Program-made: the position numbers and the translations under genes
Source: Schaalia sp. ORNL0103
GTDB lineage: Bacteria > Actinomycetota > Actinomycetes > Actinomycetales > Actinomycetaceae
Direction: 5' to 3'
Assembly (NCBI RefSeq): GCF_019429565.1
Contig: NZ_JAHXSA010000001.1
Span: 1,550,001-1,614,000, forward strand
DNA length: 64,000 nucleotides
The notes under the pieces: model-generated
What the model saw: the letters and a program-made list of their open reading frames with translations, nothing else
Databases searched by the model: none
Told to the model about the DNA's origin: nothing
Part shown: in pieces, positions 52,507 to 63,893 of the stretch
How positions within the stretch are numbered: position 1 is the first letter of the stretch
Layout of the letters: each line of letters starts with the position of its first letter

Positions 52507-52800
52507 ATGACCGCATACGCCGTCGACGCCGAACAAATTGCTGCCGCCTCCGCGCAGGCCTACACAACCGCATCCACCATCCGCACCGAAGTGGACACGA
52601 TGATGGCCCAGCTGCTCGCCCTTCAAGACACCTGGACGGGCGGGGCGCAGGTGAACTTCCAGGCGACTATCACGCAGTGGCAGAGCATCCAGGCGCAGAC
52701 ACACGACGCCTTGGACGCTATCTCCTCGCAGATGCAGGTCGCAGCCTCCACCTACGCCGACGCAGAGACGCATTCCGCTTCCCTCTTTGCGGGGGTCTGA
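52507..52800 (+). CDS. WXG100-family protein (ESAT-6-like)
   Basis: 97 residues forming two helices around LQDTWTGGAQVNFQ, where WTG is the WXG turn. Such proteins are exported as dimers by ESX/type VII systems or act as partners of larger LXG/WXG toxins. AAGGAG precedes ATG 52507. There is no partner, EccC ATPase or toxin gene nearby. Confidence 0.87.
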   Translation: MTAYAVDAEQIAAASAQAYTTASTIRTEVDTMMAQLLALQDTWTGGAQVNFQATITQWQSIQAQTHDALDAISSQMQVAASTYADAETHSASLFAGV

Positions 52801-52872
52801 CACCGCGCACTACGCCCCTGTTCCCGCGAGGCACCGCGACCTCGTGGCACACCGGCGCAGACAGACAGAAAC

Positions 52873-52910
52873 GCCTGGGGGCGGGACCCTCACGAGTCCC
52901 GCCCCCAGGC
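52873..52910 (-). terminator. Terminator of groEL
   Basis: A 15-bp perfect stem (GCCTGGGGGCGGGAC and complement) 23 nt after the stop, followed on the minus strand by GTTTCTGT. Confidence 0.85.
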
Positions 52911-52933
52911 GGATCAGCTTAACGCCGAGCGGA

Positions 52934-54634
<1,701 letters not shown>

Positions 54635-54686
54635 TCATCGAACCGGTGGTCTTATCACTCTCCATGTCGGAGTGCTAACTACGATT

Positions 54687-54713
54687 TTGGCACTCACCAC
54701 CCTTGAGTGCAAG
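54687..54713 (-). promoter_or_regulatory. CIRCE operator of groEL
   Basis: TTGGCACTC-N9-GAGTGCAAG matches the HrcA operator TTAGCACTC-N9-GAGTGCTAA with few changes. An extra half-site GAGTGCTAA lies at 54670-54678. Confidence 0.85.
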
Positions 54714-54851
54714 ACGAGGTTGCGCGATATGAGTCCGATGCGCTCAGGGCGTAACACGCACGGACGAGGCCGGGCTAGGCTCGCTGAGCGCGCCTGTACA
54801 CCACGTGCCGCCGGTGCGGATGGTGGCGGCCCAGCCGGGCCGCCACCATCC

Positions 54852-54927
54852 GGGGGAAATGGCGTCATTAGAGGTACGACACGCCGGCGACACGCCTCCA
54901 ACCAGCTTCTAATGCTGCAAAACCCCC
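54852..54927. repeat. Dispersed palindromic element, copy 2
   Basis: A 76-bp segment with the same GGGGG/CCCCC ends, CATTAGA and TCTAATG internal arms and CGACACGCCGGCGACACGCC interior as copy 1 at 3417-3491. Confidence 0.75.
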
Positions 54928-55104
54928 ACCGCAGCCAGCCTCGTGCGCCACGTCGCCTACAAGACCTGGGCGCAGGGCCGATTGGCGCTACAACGTGGCG
55001 ACGTTGAAACCACCAACACCACTGCTCGCCCCCAACAGGGGACCGCTGAAACCGGCATCACCTCTGCACCCGAAAACTGCACCAAAAACACCCATTTCGC
55101 ACCC

Positions 55105-55415
55105 GCAAAGGCGATGACGGTTTCAGACAACCGCCCCAGCTGGCCTACAGGGCCAGGCTGCGGTGCCCATAGTGGTGGTGGGGCCGGCTGCGGTGCCCGT
55201 GGGCGGCGGCGGGGCCGGCCGGGCTTCGACCCAACGCACCAAGCCACACGTCAGCGCACCAGGTCCCACTGGTGTGGGGGGCGCCGGAGGGTCCGGAGGG
55301 CACGGGCGGGCTTCGAGATCGACCACTCCGAGCCGTCAGGCTCGCGTGTGGCGATCTCGCGGGCGGCCGGGCCCGCCGGCGCCCGCAACACCAGCGGCGC
55401 AACACGCCACATAGG
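55105..55415. repeat. Mosaic dispersed repeat, copy B
   Basis: Begins with the 21-nt block shared with copy A, carries GGGCGGCGGCGGGGCC, ACGCACCAAGCCACACG and GGGCACGGGCGGGCTTCGAG, and has the strong hairpin at 55314-55359 (CGAGATCG, CCAC, CGAGCC pairing with GGCTCG, GTGG, CGATCTCG). No coding content in the 54.7-55.4 kb gap. Confidence 0.75.
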
Positions 55416-55420
55416 CACAA

Positions 55421-55452
55421 CAAAACCGCCCGGCCCTACAGGGGCCGGGCGG
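55421..55452 (-). terminator. Terminator of the LytR_C gene
   Basis: CCGCCCGGCCC and GGGCCGGGCGG stem, followed on the minus strand by TTTTGTTG. Confidence 0.9.
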
Positions 55453-55471
55453 CTCAGTCAGTATCAGAGGC

Positions 55472-56050
55472 TCATCGCAGAACAACGATGATGTCGGGGT
55501 CTCCGAGGCCACTCTCCTGGCGAACGTTGGAAATGCCGAGCTTGGCGGCAACGTCCTTCGCGGTTCCCTCCATGCGGGGATCCTCGTAGAAGACGGTGGA
55601 GGTCTGCGTGGCCCAGCCGTCGGCGTTCGCGGCGGAGGTGCCCGCGTACCCGGCCTGGTTCAGGATCTGAGCCTGCTGGCCCGCGAAACCTTGGGTGCCG
55701 GTGCCGTTGAGGACCTGGATGACAGCTCCGTGGTCGGGCTCAGAGGAAGCCGACGGGGAGGAGGAGCTGGCGGAAGGCGTGGGCTCAGCGGAAGGGGTGG
55801 CCTCGGGCGTGGGCGCCGCCGAGGGAGCGGCGGCGCTCGGGGTGGTCGCGGCGGGGCTGGGCGCGTTGCTGACAGTGGCCTGCTGGCGCGACAGGGCGGT
55901 CGCCGCTGCCCATCCAAGGGCGGGAACGATCACGAGGATGGCCAGGAAAGGCCAGACGTTCTTCCACTTGGACGGCTTGGGGCGGTGCATGCCGACGGGC
56001 ATATCTTCGCCGGCGCGGTCAAATTCATCCCTGGGGTACTGAGAACTCAC
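55472..56050 (-). CDS. Membrane-anchored LytR_C-domain protein
   Basis: 192 residues. A short cytoplasmic head, one membrane helix (VWPFLAILVIVPALGWAAA), an Ala/Pro/Ser/Glu linker and a C-terminal LytR_C domain (VIQVLNGTGTQGFAGQQAQIL, STVFYEDPRMEGTAKDVAAKLG). LytR_C domains accompany wall-polymer ligases; alone, the function is not established. GTG 56050 is 6 nt after TAGTCT, leaderless. Confidence 0.85.
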   Translation of the reverse strand: MSSQYPRDEFDRAGEDMPVGMHRPKPSKWKNVWPFLAILVIVPALGWAAATALSRQQATVSNAPSPAATTPSAAAPSAAPTPEATPSAEPTPSASSSSPSASSEPDHGAVIQVLNGTGTQGFAGQQAQILNQAGYAGTSAANADGWATQTSTVFYEDPRMEGTAKDVAAKLGISNVRQESGLGDPDIIVVLR

Positions 56051-56136
56051 GCGTTCAGACTATCGGAAAAGAGGGAGCGGGGCGCGAGTGGCGCGCGGGG
56101 AATGTGGCGTGGCCTGTGCGGCATTAGGCTGGTGCT

Positions 56137-56847
56137 ATGAGTGAACACAATCCGCGTCCGTTGGCCGAGTTGATTGATCCGGGCTGGGCTCGGGCGCTGG
56201 CTCCGGTGGAGGGGCGCGTCCACGAGTTGGGCGCGATGTTGGCCGCTGAGGTCGAGGCGGGACGCGGCTACCTGCCTGCGGGCACGGATGTTCTCCGCGC
56301 CTTCACGTACCCCTTCGAAAAGGTGAAGGTCCTGATTGTCGGGCAGGATCCGTATCCGACGCCGGGGCACGCGATGGGCTTGTCCTTTTCGGTGCGCCCC
56401 GGGGTGGCGTTGCCCAAGTCGCTCATCAACATCTTCCGCGAGCTGAGCGAGGACATGGGCGTTCCCGCTCCGGCGTCCGGGGATTTGACGCCGTGGAGCG
56501 AGCAGGGCGTGTGCCTGCTCAACCGCGTGTTGACGGTGCGCCCGGGTGCCCCCGCGTCGCATCGAGGCCGGGGCTGGGAGGAAGTGACGCAGTGCGCGAT
56601 TGACGCCCTGGTGTCTCGGAAGCGCGAGGATGGCTCGCGCGCTCCCCTCGTGGCGATTTTGTGGGGCAAGGACGCGCAGTCGCTCGCGCCGCGCCTGGGT
56701 GACACGCCGATCATTGCGTCCGCCCACCCGTCGCCGCTCTCGGCGTATCGAGGGTTTTTTGGGTCGAAGCCGTTCTCTCGCGCAAATGAACTGTTGGAGG
56801 CGCAGGGCGCGTCGGGCGTGGATTGGTCGCTGGGCGCTTCTCATTGA
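56137..56847 (+). CDS. ung: Uracil-DNA glycosylase
   Basis: 236 residues, family 1. Removes uracil from DNA. Seen: [22 protein letters not shown] (water-activating GQDPYP), [12 protein letters not shown] (LLN) and [20 protein letters not shown] (HPSPLS). ATG is 6 nt after TAGGCT (56125-56130), no Shine-Dalgarno. Confidence 0.96.
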   Translation: MSEHNPRPLAELIDPGWARALAPVEGRVHELGAMLAAEVEAGRGYLPAGTDVLRAFTYPFEKVKVLIVGQDPYPTPGHAMGLSFSVRPGVALPKSLINIFRELSEDMGVPAPASGDLTPWSEQGVCLLNRVLTVRPGAPASHRGRGWEEVTQCAIDALVSRKREDGSRAPLVAILWGKDAQSLAPRLGDTPIIASAHPSPLSAYRGFFGSKPFSRANELLEAQGASGVDWSLGASH

Positions 56848-56916
56848 CGAGGCCGGGGTACCTCACCCGAACGGGCGAGGTGGGTTGCGGCTGCGGTGCC
56901 GCGGTGAGGGACTCCG

Positions 56917-56992
56917 TGGAGCCGGCTATCGGACTCGAACCGATGACCTGCTGTTTACAAGACAGCTGCTCTACCAACTGAGCTAAGCCGGC
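56917..56992 (-). tRNA. tRNA-Thr (anticodon TGT)
   Basis: Minus-strand cloverleaf: acceptor GCCGGCT with AGCCGGC, D-arm TAGCTCAGTTGGTAGAGC, anticodon loop CTTGTAA giving TGT (codon ACA), T-arm CATCGGTTCGAGTCCGATA, discriminator T and an encoded CCA. Confidence 0.95.
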
Positions 56993-57140
56993 GGCGGACA
57001 CTAGTGTGCCACAGGTGGGGGCTGGTGCGCGCGGGCGGGCTGTGTGGTTTTGTGCGCCATGGGTGCCGCCGGATCAGGCTCGGGCGGGCCGGAAGACTGG
57101 CGAAAAAGTCGGGTTGACGTGCGCGTCGCCCGCTCGGAAC

Positions 57141-57184
57141 AAAAAACTGTGGGGTGGGGCCGCTTAGCGGTCCCACCCCACAGT
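57141..57184 (-). terminator. Terminator of the DsbA-like gene
   Basis: ACTGTGGGGTGGG pairs with CCCACCCCACAGT, with an inner CCGC/GCGG-type stem, followed on the minus strand by TTTTTTG. Confidence 0.93.
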
Positions 57185-57194
57185 ATGCGAAGGC

Positions 57195-58127
57195 TCAGTT
57201 GGAGCTGTCGGTCGTCTCGGAGCTCTGGGCTTCGCCGGCGCCGCTCTGGGAGGGCTCGGTGGCCTCGGGTGCCGGGGTCTCGGTGGTGCCCTGGCTCGCG
57301 GAATCGGTGATGCCGAATACCTCCGCGATCGTCTGCTTGGCCGAGGTCAGCGGGGTGTGCAGCGCGATGACGGTCGAGTGATCCTTGATCAGCTCGGGGG
57401 TGCCGAGCCCGTTGTTACGGCCGCTGTAACCGGCGTTCTGCCAAGCGGTGGTTGAGGCCTTGAGGTAGTCCTCGGCGGCGTTGAGCGGGAAGGTGTCGAT
57501 GACGTCGGAGGGGACACCCACCTCGGCGGCGATCGTCTTGACCTGCTTCCAGGAGGCCTCGAGGTTCTGGACGACGGTGCCGTTGGACGCCTGGTACTGG
57601 CTGGCGAAGTAGGCGAGCAGCGCGTGGTGGAAGTCCACCCACTTATCGGGCGCCTTCTGGGCGACGATCAGCGAGGCGCTGGTCGCGGGCTTCAGGTAGT
57701 CCATGTTGACGGTGATGACCGGCTGGAGCTCGAGGTTGTAGTGCCCCTGGGCTGCCCAGGTGGTGAGGTCCTTGCCGGCGGCGACATCGAGGTCGGCGCA
57801 CACGTGGCAGGTGTAGTCGAAGTATTCGGTGAGAGTGGGCAGGTTCGGGTCTGCCTCGGTGACGACGCCATTCCCGTTGACGATGACCGGTCGGCCGTCG
57901 GCGTAGATGCCGAGGACGTCGGAGGCGTCGACGTTGCGCGCGGCGTTGACCTGCGCCTGCTGCTTCCAGATCACGCCGCCGACGGCTGCGACGACCGCGA
58001 GGACGATCGCGGCGACGGCGGAGATGACGATGATGCGGGTGCGGCGGTCAGCGCGCTCCTGCGCCTGGCGCATCTGCGCGGCTTTGGCGCGCACGGGGTC
58101 GACGGCCGGCTTCTTCTTCTGAGCCAT
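57195..58127 (-). CDS. Membrane-anchored DsbA/thioredoxin-fold protein
   Basis: 310 residues. A cytoplasmic basic head, one helix (IIVISAVAAIVLAVVAAVGGVIW), then an extracytoplasmic DsbA-like domain with the redox pair in YFDYTCHVCADLD (CHVC) and the late conserved loop LGTPELIKDHSTV carrying the likely cis-Pro; an acidic Ser/Glu tail ends the protein. Probably forms disulfides in exported proteins. The start has GGAAGGTGAG upstream. 60 nt downstream of the kinase gene, same strand. Confidence 0.85.
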   Translation of the reverse strand: MAQKKKPAVDPVRAKAAQMRQAQERADRRTRIIVISAVAAIVLAVVAAVGGVIWKQQAQVNAARNVDASDVLGIYADGRPVIVNGNGVVTEADPNLPTLTEYFDYTCHVCADLDVAAGKDLTTWAAQGHYNLELQPVITVNMDYLKPATSASLIVAQKAPDKWVDFHHALLAYFASQYQASNGTVVQNLEASWKQVKTIAAEVGVPSDVIDTFPLNAAEDYLKASTTAWQNAGYSGRNNGLGTPELIKDHSTVIALHTPLTSAKQTIAEVFGITDSASQGTTETPAPEATEPSQSGAGEAQSSETTDSSN

Positions 58128-58187
58128 GGACTCACCTTCCGAAAGTAGTTGAATGTTGCAAGAATATCGGGCGCAGCGTGGCCGCGC

Positions 58188-60110
58188 TTAGTGCGGCAGC
58201 CCACCTGTGACGATGAACCACGCACCCGCAAGGAACCCCACACAGCCTACCGCGAGGAGGCCTCGCCCCCAGGCAGGACGCACGGCCGAGCGCAGCGTTG
58301 TGGACACACCAACCCTCAGATCGGCAGCAAACGGCATGAGCCAGGCAGTCAGCATCATGAGCGCAGCGAGTGCCCACACGACGATCGTTCCGCGCGGGTC
58401 GCTCAGCCAATAGTCCGTGCGATCAACACCGGTGGATGCGACGACATCGGCAGGCCATGACCACAGGACGCGCCCCTCGCGCGAGTAGGACACGAAGGCC
58501 CAGATCCCGTACGGAACGAGGCCCCCGACGACGAGGCCAAGCGCGGTCGATAGGATCGAGCGCACCAGCAGGATCGGCGACATGGCGATGACGGCCGCAG
58601 TGTCACTAGCCTTTGCTCCTCGCAGAATCCGACGACGCGACAGCCAGCGCGACATAGCACCGATCAGACCAAAAGCAGTGAGCGCAATCCCCACGATCAT
58701 GGATCCGGTGAGTCCGAAAAGGAAGGGCAAGGAGGCCAGGAGGGCCATCAGCGCACCGCCCGAAATCCACGTCCCCTTCGCCGCGGACGAGGCCCGCTCC
58801 GCCTGAGCGTCGCCCACCCCCATCGCCGGGTTGGGATTCCACTGGGGACCCGCTGTCATCTGCTGTGCGGGGACTCCGGCCTGCAGATAGGGCTGCTGCC
58901 CATAGCCGGGGGCAAAACCGGGATCATACGCGCCCTGCGGACCCGGGTACTGAGGCTGAGCGTAGGGGGCCATGACCTCGGTGGGATCCGAGTCGTCGAC
59001 GCGCTGCCAGGTGTCGGTGGCGTCGTCGTGCCAGGCGACTTCCCCGGTGTCATCGGACCAGTCGCCATACCCCTGTGCAACGGACGCGGTGTCCACCACG
59101 TCGGTATGGTCGTTGGCCGCGGTGAACTCCGAGGCGTCGCGGCGCGGGTGCTGCGGATAGGAGACGGCGCGCGCGCCGGAGGCGTCCGGGCGTTGCCCTG
59201 CATCCTCCCACTCGGGAGGCGCGGCGATCTCCTGGGGGTCCGAGTTCACCATCTGCGTGCGCATGCCGGTGTCGAGCAGCTGCGCCCAGTTCACGGTCAC
59301 GTAGTCGAGTTCGCCGGGAGCCCACCCGACGGCGCTCATGAGATCGGCAACAATCAGGGAAGGTGACGGACGATCGTCCGGATCGGGGGCGAGCCCGCCC
59401 GCGAGCGCGTCGGCGACCATGGGGTGCAGTCCGGCGAGGTCGGGGTCCCCTTCGAGGACGCGCAGCATCGTTGCGGACACGTCGCCCTTGCCAAAGGGCG
59501 GGCGCCCGGTGGCGCAGGACAGCAGGGTGGCACACCACGCCCACCAGTCCGACTCCTTCGTGGCACCGTGGCCCTGCAGGAGTTCGGGCGCGGTGTACCC
59601 GGCCGTCCCCGACACGAGGCCGGTGCTGGTCAGGTGCTGATCGGAGGTCGCCATCGCGATACCGAAGTCGATGAGGACCGGGCCGCGCGGCGAACAGATG
59701 ATGTTGGAAGGCTTAATGTCGCGGTGGATGATGTTCGCGTGATGAACGGCCGCGATCGTGGACGCCAGGTGATAGGACAGGGCGGCGACGCCGCGCAGAG
59801 GAACCGGCCCGGAGACGAGGATTTCCGCGAGGGTTGGGCCCTCCACGTACTCCGAGACGACGAAAGGCTGGGAGGCCTCGGTTTCCGCATCGACAATGTG
59901 CGCGACGAAGGGCGAGCGCACAGAGTTCACAGTGCGAGTCTCGCGCTCCAGCCGCTGACGCGACTCCTCCGAGGCGGCCATCGCCGGGTGCATGGCTTTG
60001 AGGGCGACACGCGTGCCGCCCCCGTCTTCGGCGAGCCAGACCGTCCCCGCCCCGCCCGTACCGAGCCGACGGATCAGCCTGTAGCCGCCCAGTTCCTCGC
60101 CTTCTTCCAC
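58188..60110 (-). CDS. Ser/Thr protein kinase with multi-helix membrane C-terminus
   Basis: 640 residues. N-terminal Hanks-type kinase: LGTGGAGTVWLAEDG (Gly loop), ALKAMHP (ATP Lys), IIHRDIKPSNIICSP (catalytic Asp), LIDFGIA, GTAGYTAPELL. A Pro/Gln/Asp-rich linker follows (about 290-440), then five or so membrane helices rather than PASTA repeats. GTG 60110 stands 6 nt after TACGCT (60117-60122) and opens EEGEELGGYRLIRRLG; a GTG at 60149 is the alternative. Likely co-transcribed with the DsbA-like gene. Confidence 0.88.
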   Translation of the reverse strand: MEEGEELGGYRLIRRLGTGGAGTVWLAEDGGGTRVALKAMHPAMAASEESRQRLERETRTVNSVRSPFVAHIVDAETEASQPFVVSEYVEGPTLAEILVSGPVPLRGVAALSYHLASTIAAVHHANIIHRDIKPSNIICSPRGPVLIDFGIAMATSDQHLTSTGLVSGTAGYTAPELLQGHGATKESDWWAWCATLLSCATGRPPFGKGDVSATMLRVLEGDPDLAGLHPMVADALAGGLAPDPDDRPSPSLIVADLMSAVGWAPGELDYVTVNWAQLLDTGMRTQMVNSDPQEIAAPPEWEDAGQRPDASGARAVSYPQHPRRDASEFTAANDHTDVVDTASVAQGYGDWSDDTGEVAWHDDATDTWQRVDDSDPTEVMAPYAQPQYPGPQGAYDPGFAPGYGQQPYLQAGVPAQQMTAGPQWNPNPAMGVGDAQAERASSAAKGTWISGGALMALLASLPFLFGLTGSMIVGIALTAFGLIGAMSRWLSRRRILRGAKASDTAAVIAMSPILLVRSILSTALGLVVGGLVPYGIWAFVSYSREGRVLWSWPADVVASTGVDRTDYWLSDPRGTIVVWALAALMMLTAWLMPFAADLRVGVSTTLRSAVRPAWGRGLLAVGCVGFLAGAWFIVTGGLPH

Positions 60111-60371
60111 GCCCTCAGCGTACCTGGCCCCTCCCCCATCTGCGGCCACCCGCGCGGGGCGGCCCCGGCCTCGTCCCTAAATGAGACGAGCGAACACACA
60201 CTGTCAATCCATCATGTGGCCCGAACTGTACACCCGCGAGCGAGCGTGCTAACTTCGCTATTAGTCGCGCGCGCGGAACGATCCGCGTTCGCACTCCGTG
60301 GGCGAAGACGCTCCACGGTCACCCCACTACGGATCGTCCGGCACGTACCTGCCGGTGGGAAGGAAAACTCC

Positions 60372-61502
<1,131 letters not shown>

Positions 61503-61532
61503 CGCATAGCGCTCACGCACAGCGATAATCGG

Positions 61533-61577
61533 CCCCGGCCTCGTCCACTCGTACCTCCAGGACGAGGCCGGGGTTTC
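61533..61577 (+). terminator. Terminator of the ATPase gene
   Basis: A 14-bp perfect stem made of CCCCGGCCTCGTCC and its complement, then TTT. Both arms are copies of the recurring 13-bp word. Confidence 0.85.
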
Positions 61578-61666
61578 GCTATGCCCACATGTGTTCTTGG
61601 CCGCGACTAGCGCACATGCCGCGTCGGGGCTATACGCACGGCGCTCGAGATGCGATAATCGTTCTC

Positions 61667-62929
61667 ATGGCTTTGGACATTACGGCGGCCGCAGTCGACC
61701 CCGCCCTTTTGGACCTCCCGTGGGATGTTCCCCTCGAGGAGTGGCCGTCCAACCTACTCGCGGCGCTCCCCCGCGGCATTTCCCGCCACATCGTGCGCTT
61801 CGTGAATCTGTCTGGCCGCGTGCTCGCGGTCAAGGAGATCGGTCCGACGGTCGCCCACCACGAGTACGACCGCCTGCGCGACCTGAAGCGTCTGGATGCC
61901 CCGTCCGTCCAGCCGGTCGCCGTCGTCACGGGACGCGAAAGCCCCGAGGGCGAGGAGCTCAACGCGGCCCTCATCACCGAGCACCTGCAGTTCTCCCTCC
62001 CCTACCGCGCGCTGTTCTCCCTGTCGATGCGTGAGGACACCGCGACCCGCCTCATCGACGCGCTCGCCCTCCTCCTCGTGCGCCTCCACCTCCTCGGCTT
62101 CTACTGGGGCGACGTCTCCCTGTCGAACACGCTGTTCCGCCGCGACGCGGGCGAGTTCGCCGCCTACCTGGTCGACGCCGAAACCGGCGAACTACACCCC
62201 AAGCTCACCCCCGGCCAGCGCGAGTACGACGTCGACCTAGCCCGCACGAACATCATCGGCGAACTCATGGACCTCCAGGCCGGCGGTTTCTTCCCCGAAG
62301 ACGCCGACCCGATCGACGTCGGCGACCGCATACGCACCCAGTACGACCTGCTGTGGACCGAAGTCACCGCCGAGGAATCCATTCCCAACGAGCAGCGCCA
62401 GTACCTCGTCAGTGAGCGCATTCGCCGCCTCAACGACCTCGGTTTCGACGTCGCCGAGCTGCATATGTCCACCGATTCGTCCGGCGAGCGCCTCGTCATT
62501 CAGCCCAAGGTGGTCGACGCCGGTCACCACAACCGCAAGTTCATGCGCCTGACCGGCATGGACGTCGGCGAGCACCAGGCGGCGCGCCTCCTCGCTGACA
62601 TCGACGTGTGGCGCGCGACGAACGGCTTCCAAGATCTTCCCCTCGAGGAGGCCGCCCACGAGTGGCTCACCGACGTGTTCGCCCCCGTCGTGCGTGCGAT
62701 TCCGCGCGAGCTGGCGGGCAAGCTGGAGCCCGCGCAGCTCTACCACGAGTATCTCGAGCACCGCTGGTACATGGCCCAGCAGGCCGGCCACGACGTATCA
62801 CGAGACGATGCCTTGGCCTCGTACGTGGAGACGATCCTGCCCTCCAAGCGCGACGAGGCCATCCTCATCGAGCCCGCCCCAGGTCGCGCGTCCATGCTCA
62901 GCGCCGAGGCGAACCCCGACCTATGGTGA
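61667..62929 (+). CDS. DUF4032 kinase-like protein
   Basis: 420 residues. Kinase-like N-terminal half: RVLAVKEIGP (nucleotide Lys), LLLVRLHLLGFYWGDVSLSNTLF (catalytic-loop-like, with His replaced by Trp) and AYLVDAETGE (DFG-like). The C-terminal half is DUF4032-type. Substrate unknown. ATG 61667 is 7 nt after GATAAT (61654-61659), a clear leaderless start. Followed at 40 nt by the phosphodiesterase gene. Confidence 0.85.
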   Translation: MALDITAAAVDPALLDLPWDVPLEEWPSNLLAALPRGISRHIVRFVNLSGRVLAVKEIGPTVAHHEYDRLRDLKRLDAPSVQPVAVVTGRESPEGEELNAALITEHLQFSLPYRALFSLSMREDTATRLIDALALLLVRLHLLGFYWGDVSLSNTLFRRDAGEFAAYLVDAETGELHPKLTPGQREYDVDLARTNIIGELMDLQAGGFFPEDADPIDVGDRIRTQYDLLWTEVTAEESIPNEQRQYLVSERIRRLNDLGFDVAELHMSTDSSGERLVIQPKVVDAGHHNRKFMRLTGMDVGEHQAARLLADIDVWRATNGFQDLPLEEAAHEWLTDVFAPVVRAIPRELAGKLEPAQLYHEYLEHRWYMAQQAGHDVSRDDALASYVETILPSKRDEAILIEPAPGRASMLSAEANPDLW

Positions 62930-62969
62930 GGGGGCACAACGCCCCATCCCGTTCACGTTAGGAGCACCT

Positions 62970-63713
62970 ATGTCTGAATTCCCCCGCATCTTTGCCCACA
63001 GGGGCGCATCCTCGCTGGCTCCCGAGAACACGATCGCCGCGTTCGCCAAGGCCATGGAGGTCGGCGCGCGCTGGTTCGAGTTCGACGTGGACATCACGGG
63101 CGACGGCTCGCTGATCGTCATTCACGACGACACCCTGGACCGCACGACGACGGGGTCCGGCTCGTACTACCAGCTCGGGTTCTCGGACATCCGCCGACTC
63201 GACGCCGGCCGCTGGTTCTCTGACACGTACCGCTTCGAGCGCATTCCCGAGGCCGCGGATGCCCTCGCATTCGCGCATGCCCAGCAGATGGGCGCGAACC
63301 TGGAGATCAAACCCTGCGCGGGCGGGGATCGTCTGCGCGAGCGCCTGATCGAGGCCCTGGCCGTCACGCTGGCCGGAGACAAGGTTCCGTCCCGACTCAT
63401 CGTCTCCTCCTTCGACCACGACCTCCTCGCGGCCTTCCACGAGGCGTGCCCGACGGTTGCGCTCGGCTGGTTGATCGAGCGCGCCTCCGAGGAGTGGCGC
63501 GAGGGCGCGGCCGCCCTGGGTGCGACAGCGATTCACCCGGGCGTTGAGGGCCTCACCGAGTCCGACGTGCGCGCGATGCGCGACGCGGGCTTCGAGGTCA
63601 ACGTGTGGACCGTCAACAACGTCGAGCAGGCTCGCGAGCTGGCCTCGTGGGGCGTCACCGGCATCTTCACGGATCGCCCGCAGGACTTCCCCGCCGAGGC
63701 CCTGAAGGCCTGA
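62970..63713 (+). CDS. Glycerophosphodiester phosphodiesterase
   Basis: 247 residues, GDPD TIM barrel, no signal peptide. Seen: IFAHRGASSLAPENTIAAF, WFEFDVDITGDGSLIVIHDDTLDRTTTG, LEIKPCAGG, SFDHDLLAAF and VNVWTVNNVEQARELASWGV. Releases glycerol-3-phosphate from glycerophosphodiesters, feeding the same pool as glpFK. AGGAG precedes the ATG by 5 nt. Same strand as the DUF4032 gene. Confidence 0.93.
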   Translation: MSEFPRIFAHRGASSLAPENTIAAFAKAMEVGARWFEFDVDITGDGSLIVIHDDTLDRTTTGSGSYYQLGFSDIRRLDAGRWFSDTYRFERIPEAADALAFAHAQQMGANLEIKPCAGGDRLRERLIEALAVTLAGDKVPSRLIVSSFDHDLLAAFHEACPTVALGWLIERASEEWREGAAALGATAIHPGVEGLTESDVRAMRDAGFEVNVWTVNNVEQARELASWGVTGIFTDRPQDFPAEALKA

Positions 63714-63720
63714 CGAGTGC

Positions 63721-63828
63721 GGGCGCTTCCGCGCCACCACCGACCTGATTTCCTACGAATACGCGCACTTCCGCGCCAGCGTCGACCTGATTTCCTACGA
63801 ATATGCGCACTTCCGCGCCAGCGTCGAC
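63721..63828. repeat. 42-bp tandem repeat, 2.6 copies
   Basis: Units start at 63721, 63763 and 63805; the core CGACCTGATTTCCTACGAAT is identical in the first two, and GCGCACTTCCGCGCCAGCGT in the last two. Directly behind the phosphodiesterase stop. Confidence 0.85.
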
Positions 63829-63833
63829 AGACA

Positions 63834-63869
63834 AAGCAGCCGGGGTCGCTCACGCGACCACGGCTGCTT
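63834..63869 (-). terminator. Terminator of the last, partial gene
   Basis: AAGCAGCC and GGTCGC arms pair with GCGACC and GGCTGCTT, followed on the minus strand by TGTCTG, 24 nt past the stop at 63894. Confidence 0.7.
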
Positions 63870-63893
63870 CATACGTATGCGGCGGACGGCTTC

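Noticed and set aside
51633..52508. 291-codon minus-strand open frame through the HD-like gene and repeat copy C
   Set aside because: Overlaps a well-supported gene and a repeat; no domain and no ribosome site.
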